DNA from: Lepraria neglecta
Taxonomy: Eukaryota; Ascomycota; Lecanoromycetes; Lecanorales; Stereocaulaceae
Direction: 5' to 3'
Assembly: GCA_033220425.1 (NCBI GenBank)
Contig: CM065646.1
Span: forward strand, 4,223,501 to 4,287,500
Length of the DNA stretch: 64,000 bases
In this document: positions 32,444-42,919 of the stretch, in pieces
Position numbering within the stretch: position 1 is the stretch's first letter
How the letters are laid out: every line of letters starts with the position of its first letter
Translations under genes and position numbers: made by a program
The notes under the pieces: generated by a model
Told to the model about the DNA's origin: nothing
Seen by the model: only the letters and a program-made list of their open reading frames with translations
Databases searched by the model: none

Positions 32444-34044
32444 ATGCTGAGTCCTCTCAGCACCACAACGGCCATTGTTATCACCACAACTTCTCACTAC
32501 GAATCATCAAATACAGCCAGTGACGCAATGGTCACGAAAACCTTTTGGGCACCAGCTGATAGCGAAGAATATCGGCTCTTCCGGCAAGCGGTCATTGAAG
32601 GCGACGCGCAACGACTCGCGACAGTATTGAACCCAAACATCAATGTCAATGCCCTGTATGGGGATGGTTTCGAAGGTCAAACAGTCCTTCATGAAGCCGC
32701 CGCGAGAGGGCATGTGGATCTGATCCGGTTTCTTCTAATTCATGGTGCATCTGTGAACATCCTCGACGAGAATCAATTCGGCTGTAGTACACCCCTCTTC
32801 TCTGCTGCTCAAAGTGCCCAGGTGGATGCCGCTCGAATACTTCTCGACGCAGGAGCAGACATCAGCGTCAGGGGCCCCAATGATAATACTATTTTGAGTG
32901 CTGTACTTCCCGACGGCGTGCATGTGAAACAAAATCATATCGATATCATCACTCTACTGCTTGACCGCGGCTTTGACGTCAACGCGAGAGCATCGGCGTA
33001 CGGGTCCACTGTCGTGAGTCTTGGAGCTGAATCTATTAACTTTCGCCGAGTCTGATGCAGATACAGCTTGAAAAAGCAATTAAAGCAGCTAGTCATACTT
33101 TAATCAAGATACTGCCTGACAAAGGCGCCACTCTTGAAGGCTCTCTTGCTATTGCCGCGGAGTTCCATCAAAATGTTGACACCGTCGACTTTCTCATCGA
33201 ACAAGGTGCCAAGGACACCAATTCGTACGCCTTGAGCCGGGCGGCATGTTGGAACAAAGCAGACATAGCCAGTATGCTATTAGCAACCGCTAGCGCGCCT
33301 ACATCTGATACGGGTCATGGCGGAGCAGTACAAAAGGCCGCCCTTATGGGGCACTTGGGCATGGTCAATTTGCTCCTGGACCACGGACTAGATATCAACT
33401 ATGCTGATGACTGCGGCCAAACCCCCTACTCGCTGCCAGCGGAGCGGATAGACCTCTCCCCGAAATGGTCCAGATACTGCTTCGCCGAGGGGCAGACGTA
33501 AATGCTCGGACTCTCGAGATTCCAGGAACGCCTTACCAGGCCGGCGATACGCCACGTAAGCTAGTGTAATCAAGTGTCTTGAACACGCTGACATGTACCG
33601 ACAGTGCACGCTGCGGCCTGGCGTAGCAACTCCGAGATCGTACGGTTGTTGCTTGGCGCAGGAGCAGATGTCACACGCCGCAATGATGTAGCTGAGACGC
33701 CGTTGATCAAATTTGCGCGCAATATGACCTGCCACACCATCCATCCAAAGGATTCGGATCCGAGACTCGATGCTTTCCGAATACTGCTTGAAGCTGGTTC
33801 CGATATCAATGCTAGCGATACCAAAGGGAGGACTGCACTGCATATTCTGGCTGCAAACCGTTCTATTGATGGAGACGGGAACAAGCTGAAGGCTACAAGT
33901 TTACTTTTAGCCAGAGGCATCGATCATTTAGCACGCGATGCAGAAGGCAATACTGCAGCGGATTTGCTACAACCAGGAGATGCAGAGCTTGCGCTGCTGT
34001 TAGATTCACATAGGCAAGATTCACATGATACGCAGGAGATGTGA
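32444..34044 (+). CDS. Ankyrin-repeat protein with an apparent single-base frameshift
   Basis: Exons 32444..33013, 33061..33555 and 33605..34044. The product would be a stand-alone chain of about ten ankyrin repeats (for example GQTVLHEAAARGHVDLIRFL, SRAACWNKADIASMLL, LHAAAWRSNSEIVRLLLGAG, GRTALHILAANRS). In exon 2, at a run of five C (33422-33426), the frame breaks: GQTPYSLPAERI is read, while the other frame gives the proper ankyrin continuation PLLAASGADRPLPEMVQILL. One more C would restore a continuous protein of about 501 residues. As given, translation stops at 33501. No catalytic domain is visible. The ATG at 32528 is an alternative start. Fungal ankyrin proteins of this kind are scaffolds or detached NLR sensor domains; function unknown. 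Confidence 0.65.
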
Positions 34045-34339
34045 AGTATTTTGGCGCATTAAACGTACTCTCCTTGAAGGTGTGTGAAGTCTTGATAGTC
34101 TACAGTGTAATGTTTAAAGCAGAAATTGGTACATATATTATTCCGCCACCACATGAGAACCAGATCCCCACCCTGACGGCTTCGTCACCCAAGTTGAACG
34201 CTATCCTCCTCGATTCACCGGCATAAGTAAAAACAAATAGTGAAACATACAGCGTCAAGTAGGAACCATGATACAACAATAGGAAATCAAGTCGATATTT
34301 TCGCGCATGAAGCTCTTCTTCAGTCTGACCACAATCTAA

Positions 34340-35137
34340 TCAAGTCGGGGGAGCCGGGCATGCCACTCGACGGTTATCGGGCAGTGTGAAAGCCCAATTG
34401 TCTTGTCCAGAAGGATCCGGACTTTGCCTGGATACGCTCTTCAGCCCGTATTGGGTAGCCATCCTGTTGCAACCATAGCCACCTGTAGCGGGATCCGCGC
34501 AAGGCGTGAAGAACGATTCCTTGTTCTGGTTCGGTAGTGCACCTGACGGTCTGCCCCAGACAGCGATCCTCGGCGAAGTATTCGTCGTTGGTGGGGGCCT
34601 GTACGTACCGAGAGGGTTTGTGGGCGTCGTTTCTATACCATTCAAGTCGCCGTAGAGCCTAAGTACATTGGGCTCCGCGCACCTGCCCCTAGTCTTATGA
34701 GTACCGTCGCCTGACATTTGGCACATCCATTGATACCAGCCGATGCATTGTTGGACATTTCTGTCAAAGGCGTTGATGTCTACTCCGTCAGGAGATCGTA
34801 CAGAGGAGGCGAAGTACATGGTGCCTTCTGATTCCATTGCTATCATGGCGCCTGGACATTCATTCGACGCAAGCTGGGTTCTCGACCACCAAGCAGTCAT
34901 CTCGTCATATGCAACCTTGGCGAGACTGATGAATTGCGCATCGGATATTTTACCTTGGTCGCCAGGGATCGAGGCATCATTGAACTTGACAATCATGGAG
35001 TAGGACTGGTACCCTTTATGGGGAAATTGCGCCGCAAAATCCTTTTGGATACCGAGATTGGGTACAGCGGAGATAATCGAGGTCAATGTTGAGAGAAGGG
35101 CGAGGAGGGAAATGAAGCGGGGAGAGTTGAAGAACAT
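34340..35137 (-). CDS. Secreted protein with deaminase-like CAE and PC-x9-C motifs
   Basis: Single exon of 265 residues, ATG at 35135-35137. Residues 1-25 are a signal peptide (hydrophobic core FISLLALLSTLTSIISA). The order of elements in the mature part suggests the cytidine-deaminase fold: two strands (GAMIAMESEG, TMYFASSVR), a helix opening with RCAEPNVLRLYG (Cys153, Glu155), a strand (RIAVWGR), then TPCADPATGGYGCNRM (Pro212-Cys213 and Cys223) at the start of a helix. In that superfamily a (H/C)-A-E motif and a PC-x(n)-C motif bind zinc. The assignment is inference from motif order only. Other Cys (94, 131, 139) could form disulfides. If right, it would be a secreted nucleotide or nucleic-acid deaminase-like effector; if wrong, an orphan secreted protein. 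Confidence 0.6.
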   Translation of the reverse strand: MFFNSPRFISLLALLSTLTSIISAVPNLGIQKDFAAQFPHKGYQSYSMIVKFNDASIPGDQGKISDAQFISLAKVAYDEMTAWWSRTQLASNECPGAMIAMESEGTMYFASSVRSPDGVDINAFDRNVQQCIGWYQWMCQMSGDGTHKTRGRCAEPNVLRLYGDLNGIETTPTNPLGTYRPPPTTNTSPRIAVWGRPSGALPNQNKESFFTPCADPATGGYGCNRMATQYGLKSVSRQSPDPSGQDNWAFTLPDNRRVACPAPPT

Positions 35138-35945
35138 GGTGTATCAGATGTTATGCCGGATCGAAAGTGAGCCCATGAAATTGCTCGACGATTGATAACT
35201 TTGGTAAAATACAAAGATGGGGCTGAGGTTAGAGCGACGGTCGATGGGAATGGACAGTTCAATGGTCTTTAAAAGAAGGTCGATAGCGAGGGGAGAGGTA
35301 GCAGTAAGCTGCAGGACTAGGACAGATTTTCCCCCTCCATGGCCTCATATCAAGATGATGAGAGGTCATACCATTCGATACTAATATATATCAAATCGCA
35401 CAATCTGACGGTTGATCCGTAGCTGCAGCACCGCCCAATAGTGTGAGACCATCATAGCCAACAATTTTCGTGATCAGGGACAACGTTCGCCGGCCTGGTA
35501 AGAGCTGGACCGGCTGCTTTCCCACATCTCTGCATATACCTAGAGGGTGAAGCAACACGGGGTACCAAGGAGGGGCAGAGTTAATGGACGACCATTGATA
35601 ATTTCAGACTTTCCGATCCTTATTCCTTGCGGAAGTAGTTCCTTCCATTGTCAAAGTCTCCGAAACCTGGTTCTTTCGAACACAGCCTCTTCCTGCATCA
35701 GTACGGTTCTGGCTCGGCTCCGAGTTCTCAGGCAAATTTTCGACCTCCATCCGTCCTTGATATTTCGTGGCAATATCGAATTAACGAAGTGATACAAAGC
35801 CGTGATAGGGCTCATAGGCAGCTGAATGGTTTACTCAGCAGGGCTTCAACCCGAAATTCCCGCAAAGATCTTCCTTCACTCTATACCCAGCTTTGGTGGC
35901 TCCGACTGGCTTTTAGCGTCCAATCACCTCCGCTTCACGCTCATA
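35138..35945. other. Intergenic region
   Basis: About 800 bp, promoter side of the secreted protein gene. Nothing recognised. Confidence 0.45.
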
Positions 35946-36650
35946 GGCTGCTATTTTAACCGTCAGTCACATAAACCTTCTAATATATAAATAGCAGGAG
36001 GATGAAGCTAGTACTAGCAGAGACAGCCCTATGAAGCGCAGCGAAAGGCAGCACCGCGGAAAGCAGGACCGCGAATACCAGTACCGTAGAAGCTAGAACT
36101 GGGGAAAGCAGCACCGTAAAAGCCAGTACCGTAGAAGCCAGTACCGAGGAAAGCAGCACAGTAGAAGCCAGCAATGCAAAAGCCAGTACCGTGAAAGCCA
36201 GTACTAGTAGAAGTGGGCGAAGGGACAGGTTCTGGGTGGTGGAGATTTGTAGGATGGACGTTCCTAGAATGTGATTGGTTACTATGATTTGCGAGTATTC
36301 TAATGGTCCGCAAATCGTCGAGGCTCTATGACTCATATTTTATATAAAACAAGTCGAGCGTCAAACTTTGAATTCACATTCTAGAAGCTTCCAACCCTCC
36401 AGACGTGGGCCACGTACGAAGGGCGCCAATGCTCGCCCGTGCTTGGAATACGCATTTCCCGCGAGCCGTGTCCGCCCCATGCATCTTGCAGGTCTCCCGC
36501 TCAGAGCAACCCGCGCGCTTCAAGAGTTACACATGACCTATGTTACACCTTCAACGTTCAATGAGGCCTGTGTACTGACCAGGATCGCTTTCGGGTTCTA
36601 TAGCTAACTATGTCATACGCTTCTAGTTCCAAGCTTGCATAGACGCACGA
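35946..36650 (+). repeat. Dispersed 0.7-kb direct repeat, copy 1
   Basis: Matches 48141-48857 over its whole length in the same orientation, about 93 percent by eye, with differences mostly transitions. Contains a TATA-like box (ATATATAAATAG, about 35983), an ATG at 36002, a 15-bp minisatellite (about 36040-36210) and a conserved right part. In this copy the pentapeptide frame stops after ten codons (CTA TGA where copy 2 has CTA AAA). Not flanked by inverted repeats. Confidence 0.75.
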
Positions 36651-37088
36651 CTAGTATTCGTGGTAAAGAGCCATGATCTACCTCGATAATAACCAAGTAG
36701 CAACGTCAGATCTTTTGTCGCTTGGCCTATTAAAGGAGAGAGATATGGGTGATAGTACGATCAAATGAGTTGGCAAACAATCAAATTAATTCCTAGCGTT
36801 CGTAGCTGTTTTTTCTGTCCGGTACAGCTGCTAGACCGATTCCACGTTGAGTAGTGACAATAGATAAGTCGATCGTCGCTGAGGAATCTAGCGCGTTCAA
36901 CGGCCAGATCGTCAGAAGCACGTCTGGGCCGGGCGGCTCGAGCGACCACAGCATTGAACACAAAAGGGAGAAGGAATGTCCATAGTGAAAGCCAAAAGCC
37001 ATGAGCGAGAAGTTGGCCAAAGCTGCCGTAGCAAGACGGGGTAATATCAAGTAATTTCATTTTGACTTCAACCAGTGTTCTTTGTAAG
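36651..37088. other. Intergenic island DNA
   Basis: No gene supported between the repeat and the ankyrin relic. Confidence 0.4.
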
Positions 37089-37426
37089 GTGGATAAGGTG
37101 GTAACGCACTGCAGGCGGCGTTGTTTGGAGGCCATGATCAAGTAGTGCAGATGCTGCTCGCCAAAGGAGCCGACGTCAACACTCCAGGTGGATACTATGG
37201 CAACGTACTGCAGACGGCGTTGTTTGGAGGTTATGATCAAGTAGCGCAGATGCTGCTCGCCAAAGGAGCTGACGTCAACGCTCAAGGTGGATACTATGGC
37301 AACGCACTATATCCGGCGTCATATCGAGATTATAATCAAGTAGTACAGATGTTGCTCGCCAAAGGAGCCGACGTCAACGCTCCAGGTGGAAAGTACGTGT
37401 CGTCTTCCGGTGATGTCGATCATTAA
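37089..37426 (+). pseudogene. Relic of an ankyrin array with near-identical 99-bp DNA repeats
   Basis: Three full 33-residue ankyrin repeats and a partial one at the left, of the form (V/A)QMLLAKGADVNAxGGYYGN(A/V)LxxA. At DNA level the 99-bp units are almost identical (for example GCCAAAGGAGC(C/T)GACGTCAA). Such high internal identity is typical of the C-terminal sensor arrays of fungal NLRs. No NB-ARC or NACHT lies upstream; the left end GGATAAGGTGGTAACGCACTGCAG looks mutated. It is probably the broken tail of an NLR or ankyrin gene. Confidence 0.55.
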
Positions 37427-38657
37427 GTTATTAACAAGGATCAATATATCCAACATGGTTTCTACCACTGACGTCGAGACTTTGGGTCAACGGAACTTGT
37501 GGCTATTTACGGCGAGAGCGCTACGCAAAGGGCGACGAAAGATTAGTGCTTTCCCTTAGATAATGCGGTGGTTTGAAAATCACCAAAAGCTCGATACTCC
37601 TTTTGGAACGACTTTTCACAGGGACTTGCAAGACCGATCCTGCAAGGGTTGTATCCCGAGTATTAGTCTGAAGAGACCCACCTCTGACGGCCAGCAGAGA
37701 TCACAAAGCTCAACTCCCACCACATCTAGCAGACCACAACGATCCACTATCATCGTCCAACAAAGACGGCGACACCTCGTCTTTTGAGCCCGGCAGAATC
37801 TCGGCGTACCCTTTCCGCTGCTTAGTTTACAATTACCATCATGTATTACATTTGTGTATTACATTTGAGCATTTGTTCTCCTGCGGTCATCTTCTAAGGT
37901 CTCGCTCCCCTACTCCGCCTGGGTCTTACCCCGCCATCCTGCAGCTGAATAGAAACCAGTCCAATCGTACTCCTAGAAAAGTCGACGAAGAAGAGTGTTG
38001 GCATGACTGGGTCACCAAAAGGTTTTATTAGGAGTCCGTGAAGGGAAAGCTATAGGTCATGCGTCCTTTTGAGCTATACTTGGTATACCGTAGTGGCGTG
38101 GGATTGGATAAAAGGCTATAGCTGATTAATGCTACATATGTTCCCTTCGAAAAGGGATTTATTGCTTGAACAAGGCCCTTGATTTAATGAAACAGCTGTG
38201 TTGCGACTAAGTTCCTGAAGCCCTTCCAATTTGGTCGAAGGTATTCTAGATACAGCTTTTCTCAAATATGCGACCATATAATCATTGAATTGAGTGAACA
38301 ATATAGACATCGATGAATGGCCCTAATCTTTTATTAGTTCAGATTGGCGATGCTCTTCATCCAATGAATAGCTTCGTCGCGATAATCCTCGGGCTTATAA
38401 TGTGTGCAAGCCTGTTTATTACTACTTAATATGTCGGAATGTCCGGCTTCTAGCATTCTCTTCCCCGTCTCAGTAACTTGCATATGCATATCTTTTGCTA
38501 GCAGCTACACGTAAGGTCGCTGTCAGGAGCAATATCAAGGCCTTTCCGTTTTGAATATAGGTACGTTGAGATGTTAGTTTTGTACTGGCGGTGCTAATGG
38601 TATTGGTGTCTAATTAATCCGTGGACAAAGTCGAAAATCAGACTCTGGCCTAAAGTA
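37427..38657. other. Intergenic island DNA
   Basis: 1.2 kb between the ankyrin relic and the 3' end of the NLR gene. Short frames only; 37563-37787 reads 74 codons without recognisable content. Confidence 0.4.
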
Positions 38658-41600
38658 TCAGACGTCTTTGCCCTGAGCTTCCATTGCATTAACCATGGAC
38701 GTATAATGCTGGGAGCAGTTCTGTGTTGTAGGATGGTCCGGGCCCAACATCTGAGAGAACCCTGCTGAAGCTCTGAGATAAAGAACAGATGCATCGTTGT
38801 ACCGTCGTTGGGTGTGAAGTAGGCTGGCAAGGCAGTAAACGCTGGATAATGTGTCGGGATGCTCGACTCCCAGCACCTTCTCACTTCCTTCCAGCGCTCG
38901 TCGGTTCATCTCCTCGGCCGCCTCATACTTCCCCTGGTATCGAAGCACCAATGCCAGATTACCGACGCTGGTTAATGTGTAGGGATGCTCGACTCCCAGC
39001 ACCTTCTCACTTCCTTCCAGCGCTCGTCGGTTCATCTCCTCGGCCGCCTCATACTTCCCCTGGTATCGAAGCACCAATGCCAGATTACCGACGCTGGTTA
39101 ATGTGTAGGGATGCTCGGCTCCCAGCACCTTCTCTCTTCCTTCCAGCGCTCGTCGGTTTATCTCCTCGGCCGCCTTATACTTCCCCTGGTATTGAAGCAC
39201 CAATGCCAGATTACCGACGCTGGTCAATGTGTCGGGATGCTCGACTCCCAACACCTTCTCTCTTCCTTCCAGCGCTCGTCGGTTCATCTCCTCGGCCGCC
39301 TTATACTTCCCCTGGTATTGAAGCACCAATGCCAGATTACCGACGCTGGTCAATGTGTCGGGATGCTCGACTCCCAACACCTTCTCTCTTCCTTCCAGCG
39401 CTCGTCGGTTCATCTCCTCGGCCGCCTTATACTTCCCCTGGTATCGAAGCACCGATGCCAGATTACCGACGCTGGTCAATGTGTCGGGATGCTCGACTCC
39501 CAGCACCTTTTCTCTTCCTTCCAGCGCTCGTCGGTTCATCTCCTCGGCCGCCTCATACTTCCCCTGGTATCGAAGCACCGATGCCAGATTACTGACGCTG
39601 GTTAATGTGTCGGGATGCTCGACTCCCAGCACCTTCTCTCTTCCTTCCAGCGCTCGTCGGTTCATCTCCTCGGCCGCCTTATACTTCCCCTGGTATTGAA
39701 GCACCAATGCCAGATTACTGACGCTGGTCAATGTGTCGGGATGCTCGACTCTCAGCACCTTCTCACACCCTTCCAGCGCTCGTCGGTTCATCTCCTCGGC
39801 CGCCTCATACTTCCCCTGGTATTGAAGCACCAATGCCAGATTACTAACGCTGGTTAATGTGTCGGGATGCTCGACTCCCAGCACCTTCTCTCTTCCTTCC
39901 AGCGCTCGTCGGTTCATCTCCTCGGCCGCCTTATACTTCCCCTGGTATTGAAGCACCGATGCCAGATTACCGACGCTGGTCAATGTGTCGGGATGCTCGA
40001 CTCCCAGCACCTTCTCACACCCTTCCAGCGCTCGTCGGTTCACCTCCTCGGCCGCCTCATACTTTCCTTGGTGTTGAAGTACTGATGCTAGATTATTGAG
40101 GCTGTTCAATGTAGAGGGATGCTCGACTCCCAGCACCTTCTCTCTTCCTTCCAGCGCTCGTCGGTTCATCTCCTCGGCCGCCTTATACTTCCCCTGGTAT
40201 CGAAGCACCGATGCCAGATTACTGACGCTGGTTAATGTGTCGGGATGCTCGACTCCCAGTACCTTCTCTCTTCCTTCTAGCGCTCGTCGGTCCATCTCCT
40301 CGGCCGCCTCATACTTTCCCTGGTATCGAAGCACCAATGCAAGCAGAGACAGACTATTCAATGTGGTACTCGCAACTTCCCCTGATCTTTTTCGCTTGAT
40401 ATTATATGCCTCAGAGACTTCCCGATACGCAGAGGCATATCTGCCTTGCAGCCAATTAAACCATCCCACATTGTAAAGAAGAGCTCCGCGATGTCCGAGA
40501 TCATCTTCTGATACACAATCATAGTATAATACCGCTTGAGCATGCGCCAACATTAATTCACACGTCTCTTTGTGCTCATGCTCACCGTTCGGGAACTCCT
40601 CTGCTAACAGCTGCAAAGCTTGGCTTGCGTAATCTGCCTTCTGGCTTCTTTGCTCAAGCCAGTATTGTACGGACGCTTGCACAAGTGGGTGGATCGTATA
40701 CGTCGCTCCTCCAATCTCCGAAGAGATTAAAGCAAATCCGTCAAGTGTACCGATGGCCATCCGGAAGTCTACGTCTCTCTCGGCTGACTGTTGTAACAGC
40801 TGCTCCGGGATCCGCTGTGGATCAAGCATCGCTATAAGTGATAGTAGTTTCGCCGCCTGAGGCTCTTGTGTTAGAATCTGATTAAAGGATAACTCCCATG
40901 TTCGGAATACGGAGTTCGGAAATCCACGCGGCCTCCGAGGGTCTTGAAGCTCCTGGCTCAGATGGTCCGTCATGTTCTGCTGATTTTTCTCGATGGCTGC
41001 TAGATAGCCTTGAATGGTCCATCGATTGCGGCTGATAAAGGCAGCAGCTTGCGTGATAGCTAGCGGAATACATCCCAAGATGTCTAGCAGCCTTTCTGTG
41101 ACAGCCGGCTCGCAACGGTTAAAAGCATCCTTGGCATTAAGTCGCAATAGTGATTCAGCTTCTTGAATTGAGAACGGCGGCACCTCGATACACGACTCTC
41201 CATCAATCAGATTCTCGCCTATATGTCTACTCCTGGTAGTGATGATTAATGACCTCTTAGAATCCAATCTCTTCGGAACATAATCAACGAGAAGTCTCTG
41301 GATTGGGTCCGTGCCAATAGATGATGTGTTCAAGACAGTGGAACGGAAGAAGAGATCAGCGTTGTCTGCATTATCTAAGATCATAAGCCATCCGCTGCTG
41401 TCATCCTTATCAAGCCATTTGGAGACAAGGTCACAAGGATTGATATCCGAGTCCTCGCAACCGGGCAGTCTGAGCTTTCGTGCAATATCTTGATATGCCT
41501 GCACAAACTGCGTTGAATTGGCTGCATATATCCAGAAGACATGACTCTGCGGGTAAGACTGCCGGAATCGATACGCGTATTCAATGGCGATCTGAGACTT

Positions 41601-42919
41601 TCTAATAACCATGGTCAGTATGGATGAGGAACTATCTGTGGGAGAGATAATACCCAATCCCTCCTATCCCGGTCAGTGATGCATAATGATGCAGGTAAAG
41701 TCGCTCCTCGATTTGCGAGAAGATGAATTTTCGATCCACAAACTTGCTGTCTTTTCGAAATGGCACCGTGAACACAGGTTTGATCGAAGGGGATTGAGCT
41801 GGTAAGGCGAATCAGCGCTATACTGATTTTACCGGTACTACATTGTCTTAATAGGAATGACTTTAATTCTCTGATTAGATCTGTCTCCTCCTCCTCCTTA
41901 TCCTCCCCTTATATTATCAAGAAGATAGATCTTACGTGAATCTACTCACATGCTTGTGCATTCGTCTCCCCAATGGCGCGGGTGCGGACCACCTGGTTTG
42001 CCGGTATAACACAGAGGAGCTCCTTCGCATACGCCGCCGCCACCGCCGCCGCATAAGGCTGCCAACGCTTGTTTTTGTGTGTATCGGCATAATCGCATAT
42101 CCCTCGGATCACCAGACACGGAAAGTCATCCATCAGACCTGCCGCCTCCATCTCAAAGCAAAGCACGTCGAGCTCTCGTCGTAATCTATCTCGAGTCACG
42201 CCGTCCCTCATCACTTGGTTCCCTGATGCAATCAAGCCGTAATGAACTGCAGAATCACCGTCGCTCCGGATAGATCGAGACACCATGTGAACGCGATCAC
42301 AACTGGCACACGTATCGTCGTCTTCTTGATGATTGTACTGCGCCTCGAACAACTGGTCATGCTGTGGACCCGGATACGTCCCATCTTCCTGCATTTTTGG
42401 ATATTTCAACGTCATATCTGCAAGGTATTTTGTGAGCTCCGGCTCGTCCATTCTATGTCTAGCCTGCAAGGTGTTCACCGCACTGAGTAACACGGTCGGT
42501 GGTCGATTCAATGACCCTGTCCGCACGAATCGACCTTCTTGAACCGTCTTTCCGAAGTCGTATTGGATCACCCCTCCAGACGTCCCATCCGGCTTGCTGA
42601 TCACCACGTCGCCCAGTCGAATGTCATTCTTCGCGCTTGGAGCTCCACCGCCGACACCAACCATCAGTCCAAACCTGATCGAGGGAAATGTAGAACGTAT
42701 GTGACTCGCCACGATCGCAGCAGAAGTAGTCCCCGTCACTCCGGACGGCAAACACGCAATAGCCACATTGTGCACCCCGATCCGTCCCAACGTGTAATTG
42801 TTGTGGTCGTGAGAGTCCTGCGGGAGAGGGTTGTGGCGCTCGTCCAGCATGGCCACTGCTGCAGCCAGCTCCGTCGGCAACGCGCATATCCATCCCACGG
42901 TATATTCTCCATGCTCCAT
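38658..42919 (-). CDS. NLR-type receptor: PNP_UDP – NB-ARC – tandem TPR
   Basis: Exons 41950..42919, 41654..41798 and 38658..41601 join in phase to 1352 residues. Domain 1 (1-320) is a purine-nucleoside-phosphorylase-like fold: YTVGWICALPTELAAA, GLMVGVGGGAPS, IRLGDVV, EMEAAGLMDDFPCLVIRGICDYAD. Domain 2 is NB-ARC: P-loop GIGGIGKSQIAIEYA split by intron 2, Walker B WLMILDNADNADL, sensor RSLIITTRSR, GCIPLAITQAAAFI, and the MHD-like IHPLVQ. Domain 3 (about 784-1300) is 12 near-identical 42-residue kinesin-light-chain-type TPRs and one diverged unit. This is a classic fungal STAND/NLR, a class that includes allorecognition receptors; by family, ligand binding to TPRs would drive oligomerisation and trigger the PNP-like effector. 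All key motifs are intact, so it is probably active. Confidence 0.88.
38800..40370 (-). repeat. 126-bp tandem repeat array (coding, TPR)
   Basis: Twelve head-to-tail 126-bp units, nearly identical in DNA, each encoding one 42-residue TPR of the NLR. Consensus core VL(R/Q)YQGKY(E/K)AAEE and RRALEG(R/C/S)EKVLG. Long frames on the opposite strand across this array are by-products of the periodicity. Confidence 0.9.

Noticed and set aside
38800-40370. Regular repeat array that could be mistaken for CRISPR
   Set aside because: Units are contiguous, coding and 126 bp long, with no spacers, in a eukaryote.
38789-40476. Several long plus-strand frames with repeated peptides such as CRDARLPAPSLFLPALVG
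   Set aside because: By-products of the 126-bp periodicity of the TPR array on the other strand; the minus frame gives true TPRs.
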